From: Chitinophagaceae bacterium
GTDB lineage: Bacteria; Bacteroidota; Bacteroidia; Chitinophagales; Chitinophagaceae
Reading direction: 5' to 3'
DNA: 64,000 nt
Assembly (NCBI GenBank): GCA_947374225.1
Contig: CANCAY010000001.1
Span: 112,841 to 176,840 of the forward strand
Shown: one piece after another, positions 1-7,794 of the stretch
Numbering within the stretch: position 1 is the stretch's first letter
How the letters are laid out: each line of letters opens with the position of its first letter
Translations under genes and position numbers: made by a program
Notes under the pieces: model-generated
The model's input: only the letters and a program-made list of their open reading frames with translations
Databases searched by the model: none
What the model was told of the DNA's origin: nothing

Positions 1-15
1 TTGTTGCATCTTAGT

Positions 16-1212
16 TTATTTATTTGATTCCTTAATGTGATGAAATATACTGGTTTGATTGCCAAATATTTTTGTAAACCCTCTAACATCCGCTCCTGTC
101 CATCCTGTATTCATTTCGCCGTACTTACCAAACTTTGCACTCATCAAGTCATTTGGAGATTCAATTCCAATTACTTGAAAACGGTATGGATTTAAATGAA
201 TAAAAACATCTCCTGTTACCTGCTCTTGAGAACTTGTAAGGTAAGCTTCCATATCACGCATTACAGGATCTAAAATTTGACCCTCATGCAACCAGTTACC
301 ATAAAACTGTGCTATTTGATCCTTCCAAGATAATTGCCATTTTGTAAGTACATGTTTCTCTAATGCATGATGCGCTTTTAATATTACCATTGGAGCTGCT
401 GCTTCAAAACCCACACGACCTTTAATCCCAATAATAGTATCTCCTACATGGATATCTCTTCCAATACCATAAGGCCCTACTATAGATTGTATATATTGAA
501 TAGCTTGAGTTGGATGCTCAAATGTTTTTTTATTAACTGTTTTGATTTCTCCTTTCTCAAATCCAATTACTAATTCTTCTTCTTGACCTTCTTTTGTCAT
601 TTGTGTTGGCCATGCAGCTTCCGGTAGCATTCCTTTTGAATTCAATGTTTCCTTACCACCTACACTAGTACCCCACAAACCTTTATTTATAGAATAGGCT
701 GCCTTTTCAAAATTCATTGCAACCCCTTTACCTTTCAAATATTCAATCTCCGCTTCTCTACTTAATTGTAAATCTCGAATAGGTGTCAAAATTTCAACGC
801 CAGGAATCATAATTTGAAATATCATATCAAAGCGAACCTGGTCATTTCCAGCACCAGTACTTCCATGTGCAACCAATTTAGCATCCATTTTTTTAACATG
901 CGCTGCAATATGTAAGGCTTGACTTAAACGTTCTGCGCTCACACTTAATGGGTAAGTATTGTTCTTTAAAACGTTACCATAAATTAAGTATTTAATAATG
1001 CTGTCGTAATAACCTTTTACGGCATCCACTGTGGTATGCGTTTTTACACCCAAAGCATAAGCATGTGCTTCTACTTTTTTTAATTCTTCCTCGGTAAAGC
1101 CCCCTGTATTTACCACTACGCTATGTACTTCTAAACCTTTGTCTTCTGTCAAATACTTCACACAAAACGTAGTGTCTAATCCACCACTAAAACCTAAAAC
1201 TACTTTTTCCAT
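16..1212 (-). CDS. argG: Argininosuccinate synthase
   Basis: Joins citrulline and aspartate using ATP to give argininosuccinate, the penultimate step of arginine synthesis in the cytoplasm. The 398-residue length is normal. The N-terminus carries the PP-loop ATP site (GFSGGLDTTF, residues 8-17), followed by the family's citrulline/aspartate-binding stretch around GSTGAGNDQVRFD (about residues 117-129). It lies 5 bases downstream of a GNAT acyltransferase gene on the same strand, so the two are almost certainly co-transcribed; further arg genes would be expected beyond the left edge. Transcription probably passes through the attenuator-like leader at 1881-2081. The family assignment is firm; the regulation is inferred. 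Confidence 0.97.
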   Translation of the reverse strand: MEKVVLGFSGGLDTTFCVKYLTEDKGLEVHSVVVNTGGFTEEELKKVEAHAYALGVKTHTTVDAVKGYYDSIIKYLIYGNVLKNNTYPLSVSAERLSQALHIAAHVKKMDAKLVAHGSTGAGNDQVRFDMIFQIMIPGVEILTPIRDLQLSREAEIEYLKGKGVAMNFEKAAYSINKGLWGTSVGGKETLNSKGMLPEAAWPTQMTKEGQEEELVIGFEKGEIKTVNKKTFEHPTQAIQYIQSIVGPYGIGRDIHVGDTIIGIKGRVGFEAAAPMVILKAHHALEKHVLTKWQLSWKDQIAQFYGNWLHEGQILDPVMRDMEAYLTSSQEQVTGDVFIHLNPYRFQVIGIESPNDLMSAKFGKYGEMNTGWTGADVRGFTKIFGNQTSIFHHIKESNK

Positions 1213-1217
1213 AATAT

Positions 1218-1865
1218 TTATTTTTTTCTAAACCAGTTCAATAATTTGCTTTGTTTTATTTTCATAAAACGCTCATATAGTTTAGACTTATTTTTAAATT
1301 CCGCTTCCACTTGATCTGGTGTATGTAAACTCTTTGGCTCATATAACATAGCAGTACACATACAATTTTTTCGATCCTTGCTCATTAAAATTTCATAATT
1401 CACACAGTTCTTACAGCCAGCCCAAAATTCTTCGTCGTCCGTTAATTCACTGTAAGTAACAGGCTCGTACCCCAATTCACTATTGATTTTCATAACCGCT
1501 AATCCTGTTGTCAATCCAAATATTTTAGCAGTTGGATATTTCTCTCTTGACAATTGGAAAATAGTCTGTTTGATTTTTTTTGCAATCCCTGTTTTTCTAA
1601 ATGGAGGAGCAACTATAAGTCCACTATTCGCCACAAACTGACCATGCTGCCAAGCTTCTATATAACAAAAGCCAACCCATGTCCCGTCCTCGGTATGCGC
1701 AATTACTGCTTTACCTTCTTCAATTTTTTGTGCAACATATGCTGGACTTCTTTTAGCAATTCCTGTTCCTCTTGCCTTTGCTGAAGACTCCATCTCGTCT
1801 GTGATGGCATTAGCATATGAAATATCGCCACTATGGGCTACACGTACTATGATTTTCTGTTCCAA
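1218..1865 (-). CDS. GNAT-family N-acyltransferase, candidate first enzyme of arginine synthesis
   Basis: A 215-residue GNAT protein. The acyl-CoA-binding stretch is visible around residues 80-100 (SGLIVAPPFRKTGIAKKIKQ), and a Cys-rich stretch (CKNCVNY...CMC, about residues 150-170) follows the core. It sits directly upstream of argG, as in other Bacteroidota arginine clusters, where such a GNAT is thought to acylate glutamate (acetyl or succinyl group). That role is inferred from context. The only plausible start is TTG at 1865: the frame upstream reaches a stop without an ATG, and the next internal Met is residue 25, inside the domain. An alternative is an unrelated acetyltransferase that is merely co-regulated. 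Confidence 0.8.
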   Translation of the reverse strand: MEQKIIVRVAHSGDISYANAITDEMESSAKARGTGIAKRSPAYVAQKIEEGKAVIAHTEDGTWVGFCYIEAWQHGQFVANSGLIVAPPFRKTGIAKKIKQTIFQLSREKYPTAKIFGLTTGLAVMKINSELGYEPVTYSELTDDEEFWAGCKNCVNYEILMSKDRKNCMCTAMLYEPKSLHTPDQVEAEFKNKSKLYERFMKIKQSKLLNWFRKK

Positions 1866-1880
1866 TGATAGATAAAATTT

Positions 1881-2012
1881 AAAAAAATGACACTTCTGGC
1901 TTCAAAAGACAATTTCGGGGCTTTTTCCACTGATAGGGGCAAGTGCCAATTGCTCGTCCTATCAGAATCCACGTCGGTAGAAAGATCTACCCAACTGGGG
2001 CAACCTGATAGG
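1881..2012 (-). promoter_or_regulatory. Attenuator-like leader of the GNAT-argG operon
   Basis: On the minus strand three segments can pair alternatively: CCTATCAG (2012-2005), CTGATAGG (1965-1958) and CCTATCAG (1937-1930). Segment 2 is an exact 8-base complement of both 1 and 3. The 2:3 hairpin is extended by GCAA/TTGC and holds TGGCACTT (1948-1941) in its loop region. When freed, TGGCACTT can pair with AAGTGTCA (1895-1888; one G-U), directly followed by seven Ts (1887-1881). So 2:3 looks like an antiterminator and the last pairing like a terminator. The terminator loop is long, so its strength is uncertain. Confidence 0.55.
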
Positions 2013-2081
2013 GCTGTTCATAACAGGAACAGATGCAGAAATTGCATGTGTCGATAAGATATGTAAGGTTTCCTGTTTCAT
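1962..2081 (-). CDS. Putative arginine leader peptide (39 codons)
   Basis: A short frame on the minus strand opens with ATG at 2081, preceded by AGGAAA, and ends at TGA (1964-1962) with a second TAG one base out of phase. It lies about 100 bases upstream of the GNAT-argG operon. Its C-terminal third contains four arginines (AGG, AGA, then adjacent CGA-CGT; the end reads GRSFYRRGF). The stop codon lies inside the middle of three mutually complementary segments. Clustered Arg codons next to alternative hairpins, ahead of an arginine operon, fit a classical translation-coupled attenuator. I infer this from the sequence; I do not know a described homologue. Confidence 0.6.
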   Translation of the reverse strand: MKQETLHILSTHAISASVPVMNSPIRLPQLGRSFYRRGF

Positions 2082-2137
2082 TTATAATTTCCTGTTGAGG
2101 AATGAGATAGTAAAAGTAGGCAATTAAATAGACAATT

Positions 2138-2155
2138 TAGGCCTAAATAGGCCTA
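2138..2155. repeat. Twin palindromes TAGGCCTA, possible operator
   Basis: Two copies of the 8-base palindrome TAGGCCTA (2138-2145 and 2148-2155) start 10 bases apart, one helical turn. They lie in the intergenic region between the divergent arginine leader and the YHS lipoprotein gene. Spacing and symmetry suit binding of a dimeric regulator, but no regulator is identified. Confidence 0.35.
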
Positions 2156-2216
2156 TAATTTGGGTTCAAGAGTAAATGTTAACACCAAAAGTGCAAATAA
2201 TAATACTTGTTAGTTT

Positions 2217-2245
2217 TTTGATGACCGCAATAGATCGTAAATTTG
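2217..2245 (+). promoter_or_regulatory. Promoter of the YHS lipoprotein gene
   Basis: A Bacteroidota-type -7 box TAAATTTG (2238-2245) stands 28 bases before the ATG. A TTTG at 2217-2220 could be the -33 element, but the 17-base spacer is shorter than the usual 19-21, so only the -7 box is well supported. Confidence 0.5.
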
Positions 2246-2273
2246 TTTTAACGTCAACCGTAAAAACCCAATT

Positions 2274-2591
2274 ATGAGAAAATTATTCCTAATCAGTTTT
2301 AGCGCATCTTGTATTTTATTTTTAGCAGCTTGTGGGACTAGTGCTACTGAACAAAAAGCAAATACTGCCAGTACCGATACTTCAGTTAGTACATTAGATA
2401 CTGCTGAAAAAACTTATGATGTCAAACTAGTTGACAATAAAAAAGACCCTACCTGTGGCATGCCTGTAACTGCAGGAATTAGTGACACCGCACATTATGA
2501 AAATAAAGTTTTAGGATTTTGTTCTACTGAGTGTAAGAATGAATTTTTAAAAAACCCGAAAGCAAATATTGCTGCAGCAGAATTAAAATAA
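2274..2591 (+). CDS. YHS-domain lipoprotein
   Basis: A 105-residue exported protein. The N-terminus has a lipoprotein signal with lipobox LAAC (Cys at about residue 20). After a Thr/Ser-rich linker comes a YHS-like domain (about residues 58-97) with the metal-type pattern DPTCGM and FCSTECKNEF. YHS domains are found in metal-handling proteins such as copper ATPases and in some monooxygenases, so a role in binding or sensing a transition metal in the envelope is likely but unproven. It is monocistronic, divergent from the arginine operon, and ends at a shared hairpin terminator before the convergent helicase gene. Confidence 0.85.
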   Translation: MRKLFLISFSASCILFLAACGTSATEQKANTASTDTSVSTLDTAEKTYDVKLVDNKKDPTCGMPVTAGISDTAHYENKVLGFCSTECKNEFLKNPKANIAAAELK

Positions 2592-2616
2592 AAAGTAAGT
2601 AAGTTTCATAAAACAA

Positions 2617-2644
2617 AAAAGAGTTCCAAATTGGAACTCTTTTT
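2617..2644. terminator. Bidirectional terminator between YHS lipoprotein and helicase genes
   Basis: The perfect stem AGAGTTCC/GGAACTCT with loop AAATT (2620-2640) is flanked by A-rich sequence on the left and T7 on the right, so it can end both convergent transcripts. Confidence 0.85.
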
Positions 2645-2677
2645 TTATAGCTATAATAGCTACTTAGTATAGTGATC

Positions 2678-5600
2678 CTAACTAAACAGGTAATTAATAT
2701 CTTCCTTCGTTAATGATTTTACAAAACCATCCTCGTCTGAAATAAGGTCTTTAGCCAAAGATCTTTTACGGTCTTGTAGTTTTAATATTTTATCTTCTAC
2801 AGTATCATTACAGATCATTCGATAAGCGAAAATATTTTTAGTTTGACCAATGCGATGCGTTCTGTCAATAGCTTGTTGCTCTACTGCTGGATTCCACCAA
2901 GGGTCAACAATGTATACATAGTCTGCTGCTGTTAAGTTTAGTCCAACTCCTCCCGCTTTTAGTGAGATTAAAAACACGCGACAGCTTGATTCGTTTTGGA
3001 ATTTCTCAATGGCGCGTTCTCTTTCTTGAATAGTACTTCCTCCATCAAAGTATTCGTATTCAATTCCTAAACGAGTTAGTTCTGCTCTAATCAATCCAAG
3101 CATTCCTAAGAATTGAGAGAATACTAAAGCTTTATGATCACCGATATTTTCAGTAATCTCTCTAATTAGTTCTGTTAGTTTAACTGATTCATTTGGATAT
3201 GCTTCGTCTTTTAAAATCGCAGGACTATCACATATTTGACGCAATTTCATTAAGCCTTGTAAAATAGATAATTGAGATTTTTGAATTCCTTTCTCCTCTA
3301 CCATTCCAATTAACTTATCACGATAATCGTTTCTATAAGCTTCGTATATTTTTCTTTGTGCGTCTCCCATTTCACAATACAATACCATTTCTTGTTTCTC
3401 TGGCAAGTCTTTTGCAACCTGCTCCTTAGTTCTTCTTAATATAAAAGGGAATACAAATTTTCTTAAATGTTCTTTTTGCTCTTTCTCGTCAAACTTGTCA
3501 ATAGGCATGGAGAAATTATGTTTAAAGAACTCTACCGATCCAAGCATACCTGGATTCAAAAAGTTCATTTGAGCATAAATATCAAATGTATTATTCTGTA
3601 ATGGGGTACCACTCAAACATAAACGGTTAGTTGCCTTTAATAAACTAGCCGCCTTTGTTACTTTACTCGCCGGGTTTTTAATCGCCTGACTTTCATCTAG
3701 AATTACATAATCAAAATTGATCTCTGAGAACATTTTGATATCACTTCTTAAAGTACCATAAGTGGTTATAATAACTTCTACCTGACCGTCTCCTAAATTC
3801 TTTTTGATTCTTGAACCACCATGATGTATTTGGAAAGTCAATGAAGGCGTAAATTTCTTCAATTCATTCTGCCAGTTAAATAACAAAGTAGTAGGACAAA
3901 CAACCAATGCTAATAATTTGCCATTTTTCTCTTTTAAGTGCTGAAGGAATGACAAGGTTTGGATGGTTTTACCCAATCCCATGTCATCCGCTAATATACC
4001 GCCCCATTGAACTTCATTCAAATAGTTCAACCACTGGAAACCACTAACTTGATAAGGTCTTAGAATTGGTGATAAATGTGCAGGAGGATCTATATTGGAA
4101 ATGGTATATTTTTCTCTAATATTTTCATACTTGCCTTCCAATTGAAATATTAATTCTTCTTCATCTCTTTGTTGATACAATTCATCTAAAACAGAAAAGT
4201 GATACTTGCTTAATTTCAAAGTATCAGTTTGACCATCTCCCACTTTAAATAATAAAGAATATTTATTCAACCAAGCTTCTGGCAATACGCCCAAGCTTCC
4301 GTCTTTTAATGGTATAAACTGTTGCTTATTATTCAGCATGTTCTTGATGTCCTGGATACTCACTTTCTGGTCACCAAAAGAAATGTCTACTTTAGCATCA
4401 AACCAATCTGTGTTACTACTAATGTATAATCTTGTAGCAGGCTTAGCAGTATTGAATTTAAACTGCTTTAAATACTCTGTACCAAATAATGGTATTTGAC
4501 GTTCTTTTAAAGTGTCAATGAATAAGAAAAACCAATTGTTCTTTAATACTTCTGCCCCCTTTAACGCCAATACATTGCCTTCATTAGGTCGTACAAAGCC
4601 AGAATGCAATTGTTCAATTACATTCATCAATTGTCTTTCAGACGCTAAATCTCTTTCTAATACTACAATTTTATCTCCTACCTGTTGAATCACATAAGGC
4701 TTGTCGTCCTTGTTTACAATAATATCATTGTACACAAATAAAGGTTCAAAGAATAGATAATCATTATTCTCTTTCAAGAAAATTTGCAAAGTAGGAGTGA
4801 CTCCTTTTATTTTTTCTTGTAATATTTGATCAAACTCTACTGCATATTTTTTAGCAATAGGCAGCATTGTTGTTTGCAAGTATTTAGGCCAGTCAGAGAA
4901 GGAAACTTCATGAAATCCTTTTGGCATAAACTTCTCCACCCAATTCAAGTCCTCTGCATTTTTCCACGCAAAAAACTGATGTTGATTTTGAAAAATAAAA
5001 TGAGACTTTGCGTGATTGTCCTCAATGGCAACTTGTCCATTTGGTAAAATAACTTGCGCATACACAATATACTTACCGTCTGCTTTTTCTACCTTAAAGC
5101 TAGGCTGGATGGTTGTATACACCAGGTCTGCTTTTTGGATATTAGCTGTAGTGAAAGGTTTGTTATGCGGAATAAAGAAATTGAAAGGATGTTCAGAAAG
5201 GTCCTTCCAAACCTTATCAATTTTAGGATGTAAATATTCTTGAATTAATTCTTTCGTTTCTTCTGGTAAACTTGCTTCGTCAGTATGTACTATAGTATCC
5301 CATATGCCTTGAAAAGGAGAATTCTTATTCAAGTACTTAGTCATTTCAGCAGGCTGTAACTTTCTAATTAATTGTAATAAAATTTTATCTTCTTCATTAA
5401 TTAAATTAGGGATCACCAACTTCATGATGTCCACTTTTTCCACCTTACTTACAAACGCAGTGCCTTCCTCATTTACTTCTCCCTTAATTACATTAAAACT
5501 AATATATGGATACTCAGTTGGATGATGTTGCATAACTAATCCAAATCGCTCCGTAATTTTGGTCTCTACTTCCTCTTCGTCATCATCCATTACATCTGGC

Positions 5601-6490
5601 AATGGCAATGGACGCATTGGCATTTTCCTTTTCACTAATTCTGCTGCAGGCTGATCGTATTTGTCAGAATACTTACTGGTATTGGACCCTGAGCCATCTA
5701 CTTTTTGAATAGACATATCTAAAACCTTCAGGTAAGGCTTCCCTTCATGATAGGTAAATTCAAATTTATCTTTAAGATTGTCTTGTAATGAATAGCCATA
5801 CAATGCCAATAACTTATTTTTCTCTCTATCCCAATTACGTATTGTTTCAAAATAGTCTGACCCTTTAAGTTGAAATAATTGTAATAATAAAACAGTCTTA
5901 TGTAAACAAAGTGGGTATTCGGTTTCTGTCAAACAATCACAAGAAGTATCAAAGAAACGCTCCTCATTTTTTTGAATAATAATATGATGTGTTTTCCCAT
6001 TCTCGTCCATCTCGGCAACTACTTTTTCGTTTTCACTAAAAGTAATATGTGGTCGAATGGTTTTTAAAGTTTCCTCTGCTTTTTCAAATGTAAACTTTGA
6101 ACAAAGCATACGAATGGTCTTTAAATCTAGCACTTTTGCTCTTAATAAAGTATGCGTTGTTTTATAAGAAGCCGCTTGATAGTCTAATAAATTTTTGTCT
6201 AATAAATCCTGAATGAAGAATAAAGCAGCTGCTTTATGTCTACATACTTCAGATAAATTATACGGACAACCACATCTTAAAGATAAGGTTGCTGCATTCG
6301 TAAAATTTTCAATAGTTACTTTATAATAGGTGCTATAACCGTCGTCTTTGACACGACAATGAATACTGCCAATTAAAGGATCAAATTTTACAAGTTCAAT
6401 ATTTTTTAGCGCGAAAATACGTTTACCCCTGCGGATAACCTCTTCGGTGCCATAACTGTAGATGTGTTTTACTAAATAGGGTAATGCCAT
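2678..6490 (-). CDS. SNF2-family DEAD/DEAH helicase with SWIM zinc finger
   Basis: A 1270-residue SWI2/SNF2-type ATPase, expected to translocate on double-stranded DNA and remodel or displace bound proteins. A SWIM-type zinc motif (CGCPYN...CRH, about residues 73-87) lies near the N-terminus, and a second similar C-x-C...C-x-H cluster lies at about 183-197. A long, poorly conserved middle follows. The C-terminal ATPase half has Walker A (DDMGLGKTIQ, about 835), the DESQ box (LDESQAIKNP, about 930) and motif VI (RTHRIGQ, about 1213). It is a stand-alone gene between two convergent or co-oriented units. The family is common in Bacteroidota; its cellular role is unknown. Confidence 0.9.
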   Translation of the reverse strand: MALPYLVKHIYSYGTEEVIRRGKRIFALKNIELVKFDPLIGSIHCRVKDDGYSTYYKVTIENFTNAATLSLRCGCPYNLSEVCRHKAAALFFIQDLLDKNLLDYQAASYKTTHTLLRAKVLDLKTIRMLCSKFTFEKAEETLKTIRPHITFSENEKVVAEMDENGKTHHIIIQKNEERFFDTSCDCLTETEYPLCLHKTVLLLQLFQLKGSDYFETIRNWDREKNKLLALYGYSLQDNLKDKFEFTYHEGKPYLKVLDMSIQKVDGSGSNTSKYSDKYDQPAAELVKRKMPMRPLPLPDVMDDDEEEVETKITERFGLVMQHHPTEYPYISFNVIKGEVNEEGTAFVSKVEKVDIMKLVIPNLINEEDKILLQLIRKLQPAEMTKYLNKNSPFQGIWDTIVHTDEASLPEETKELIQEYLHPKIDKVWKDLSEHPFNFFIPHNKPFTTANIQKADLVYTTIQPSFKVEKADGKYIVYAQVILPNGQVAIEDNHAKSHFIFQNQHQFFAWKNAEDLNWVEKFMPKGFHEVSFSDWPKYLQTTMLPIAKKYAVEFDQILQEKIKGVTPTLQIFLKENNDYLFFEPLFVYNDIIVNKDDKPYVIQQVGDKIVVLERDLASERQLMNVIEQLHSGFVRPNEGNVLALKGAEVLKNNWFFLFIDTLKERQIPLFGTEYLKQFKFNTAKPATRLYISSNTDWFDAKVDISFGDQKVSIQDIKNMLNNKQQFIPLKDGSLGVLPEAWLNKYSLLFKVGDGQTDTLKLSKYHFSVLDELYQQRDEEELIFQLEGKYENIREKYTISNIDPPAHLSPILRPYQVSGFQWLNYLNEVQWGGILADDMGLGKTIQTLSFLQHLKEKNGKLLALVVCPTTLLFNWQNELKKFTPSLTFQIHHGGSRIKKNLGDGQVEVIITTYGTLRSDIKMFSEINFDYVILDESQAIKNPASKVTKAASLLKATNRLCLSGTPLQNNTFDIYAQMNFLNPGMLGSVEFFKHNFSMPIDKFDEKEQKEHLRKFVFPFILRRTKEQVAKDLPEKQEMVLYCEMGDAQRKIYEAYRNDYRDKLIGMVEEKGIQKSQLSILQGLMKLRQICDSPAILKDEAYPNESVKLTELIREITENIGDHKALVFSQFLGMLGLIRAELTRLGIEYEYFDGGSTIQERERAIEKFQNESSCRVFLISLKAGGVGLNLTAADYVYIVDPWWNPAVEQQAIDRTHRIGQTKNIFAYRMICNDTVEDKILKLQDRKRSLAKDLISDEDGFVKSLTKEDINYLFS

Positions 6491-6550
6491 AATAAATAAG
6501 AATTACCCTTTGAAAAGGGCAATTTGCAAATGTACGGAATTGTGGGCTAT

Positions 6551-7288
6551 TTACATAATCCTATTCACCAAAGATCCATTTTCAAAAATGGGTAAAGAAG
6601 GGGCCGTGTCCTGAGAAATACAGTATAACATATCCGCTTCTAAGCCATAGGCTGCCAAACGATGCCAATGGGTAACCGTTTTAATATATTCTGGTAAATT
6701 ATTTTTATGTTGATTATATAATTGATTGGCCATGAAACTACTATCACAATGAATAGTAAATTCGTCTTTAATGGCTTCAATAACTGCCCCGGCAAACAAT
6801 GCATCTTCTATATTAAACCTATTTTTCCAACCAGAACATCCTAAAATTACTGGTGCTTTTTGTTGTTTCAAATAATCTACCACTCTAGTTAAATTAGGGA
6901 AAGAGCCAGTAATTACTTCCTTAGCGCCTTGCTTTAAGGCCATATGCAATAATTTAGTACCATTGGTAGTAGTAATAACAAGGGTTTTATTTTCAATAAA
7001 GGACCTTGGATATTCTGAAGGCGAATTGCCATAAGATAATCCCGGAATGATTTTACCGTCTCTTTCCCCTGCAGTAATGCCTCCAGTTTGTTTTCCCATT
7101 TCTATACATTGTTCTGCTGAATCAACAGGTATGATTTTAGTTGCTCCATTATGCAAAGCAGTAGCCATTGTAGAAGTGGCTCTAAAAACGTCAATAATCA
7201 CAACAATACTATCCTTTACATCATAAAGGTCTAGTAGTTGAGGTGTTAAAATGGTATGTAAACTTGGTTTATTATTTGAAGTACTCAT
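6551..7288 (-). CDS. comB: 2-phosphosulfolactate phosphatase family protein (ComB)
   Basis: A 245-residue ComB-family protein. The family hydrolyses 2-phospho-3-sulfolactate to sulfolactate, a step of coenzyme M synthesis in archaea. Diagnostic stretches are VIIDVFRATSTMATAL (about residues 30-45), AGERDG, GNSPSEY and TTTNGT. Bacteroidota do not normally make coenzyme M, so the physiological product here is open; sulfonate or sulfolipid metabolism is one possibility (inference). No other sulfonate gene is in the window. It stands between the SNF2-type helicase and ssb genes on the same strand with modest gaps. Confidence 0.85.
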   Translation of the reverse strand: MSTSNNKPSLHTILTPQLLDLYDVKDSIVVIIDVFRATSTMATALHNGATKIIPVDSAEQCIEMGKQTGGITAGERDGKIIPGLSYGNSPSEYPRSFIENKTLVITTTNGTKLLHMALKQGAKEVITGSFPNLTRVVDYLKQQKAPVILGCSGWKNRFNIEDALFAGAVIEAIKDEFTIHCDSSFMANQLYNQHKNNLPEYIKTVTHWHRLAAYGLEADMLYCISQDTAPSLPIFENGSLVNRIM

Positions 7289-7326
7289 AACTGCAAAGAT
7301 ACAACATAGGATAATTTTATAAGTGT

Positions 7327-7674
7327 TTAAGCCTGCTCTTTTGGCTTGTTTAATAATAAAATTTCAGAGACCACAATTTCTGTATTGACTCTTTTTACCA
7401 GGTTCTTGTCCGTATAAGACTTATTTACAATACGCCCTTCTATAGCCACTTCCGAGCCTTTGAACAAATACAGTTCTGCATAATTTGCTAATTTAGACCA
7501 AGCGACTAAATTGAACCATTGTGTTTCGTCTATCCATTCCCCCTTTGCATTTTTGTAACGATCATTGACTGCAATACTTAAATTGGCTAATTTCTTGTTT
7601 TCGTCATACAATTTAATTTCGGGAGCAGCACCCAGATGTCCAATTAATTGCACTTTGTTTTTAATTGCTTTCAT
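7327..7674 (-). CDS. ssb: Single-stranded DNA-binding protein, short form
   Basis: A 115-residue OB-fold protein with the SSB pattern (KNKVQLIGHLGAAPE, later WFNLVAWSKLANYAELYLFKGSEVAIEGRI). I start it at ATG 7674 because the 11 residues possible upstream do not match the family. It ends ...LLLNKPKEQA, without the flexible acidic tail (DDDIPF type) by which the main SSB recruits partner proteins. It is therefore likely a secondary SSB for specialised use, for example recombination or uptake, with the essential SSB encoded elsewhere. Confidence 0.9.
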   Translation of the reverse strand: MKAIKNKVQLIGHLGAAPEIKLYDENKKLANLSIAVNDRYKNAKGEWIDETQWFNLVAWSKLANYAELYLFKGSEVAIEGRIVNKSYTDKNLVKRVNTEIVVSEILLLNKPKEQA

Positions 7675-7747
7675 AGTTTTAATTTTTGGTTGAATACAAA
7701 ATTGCATTTAGTTATAACATCATTTTAAAGTGTTTATTCCACAAAAA

Positions 7748-7767
7748 AAGGGGCCCGAAAGCCCCTT
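7748..7767 (-). terminator. Terminator after gcvT
   Basis: AAGGGGC/GCCCCTT stem with loop CCGAAA. On the minus strand it runs into a T-rich tract (complement of the As at 7743-7749). Confidence 0.85.
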
Positions 7768-7794
7768 GTATAAAACTATTTAGTAATATTTATT

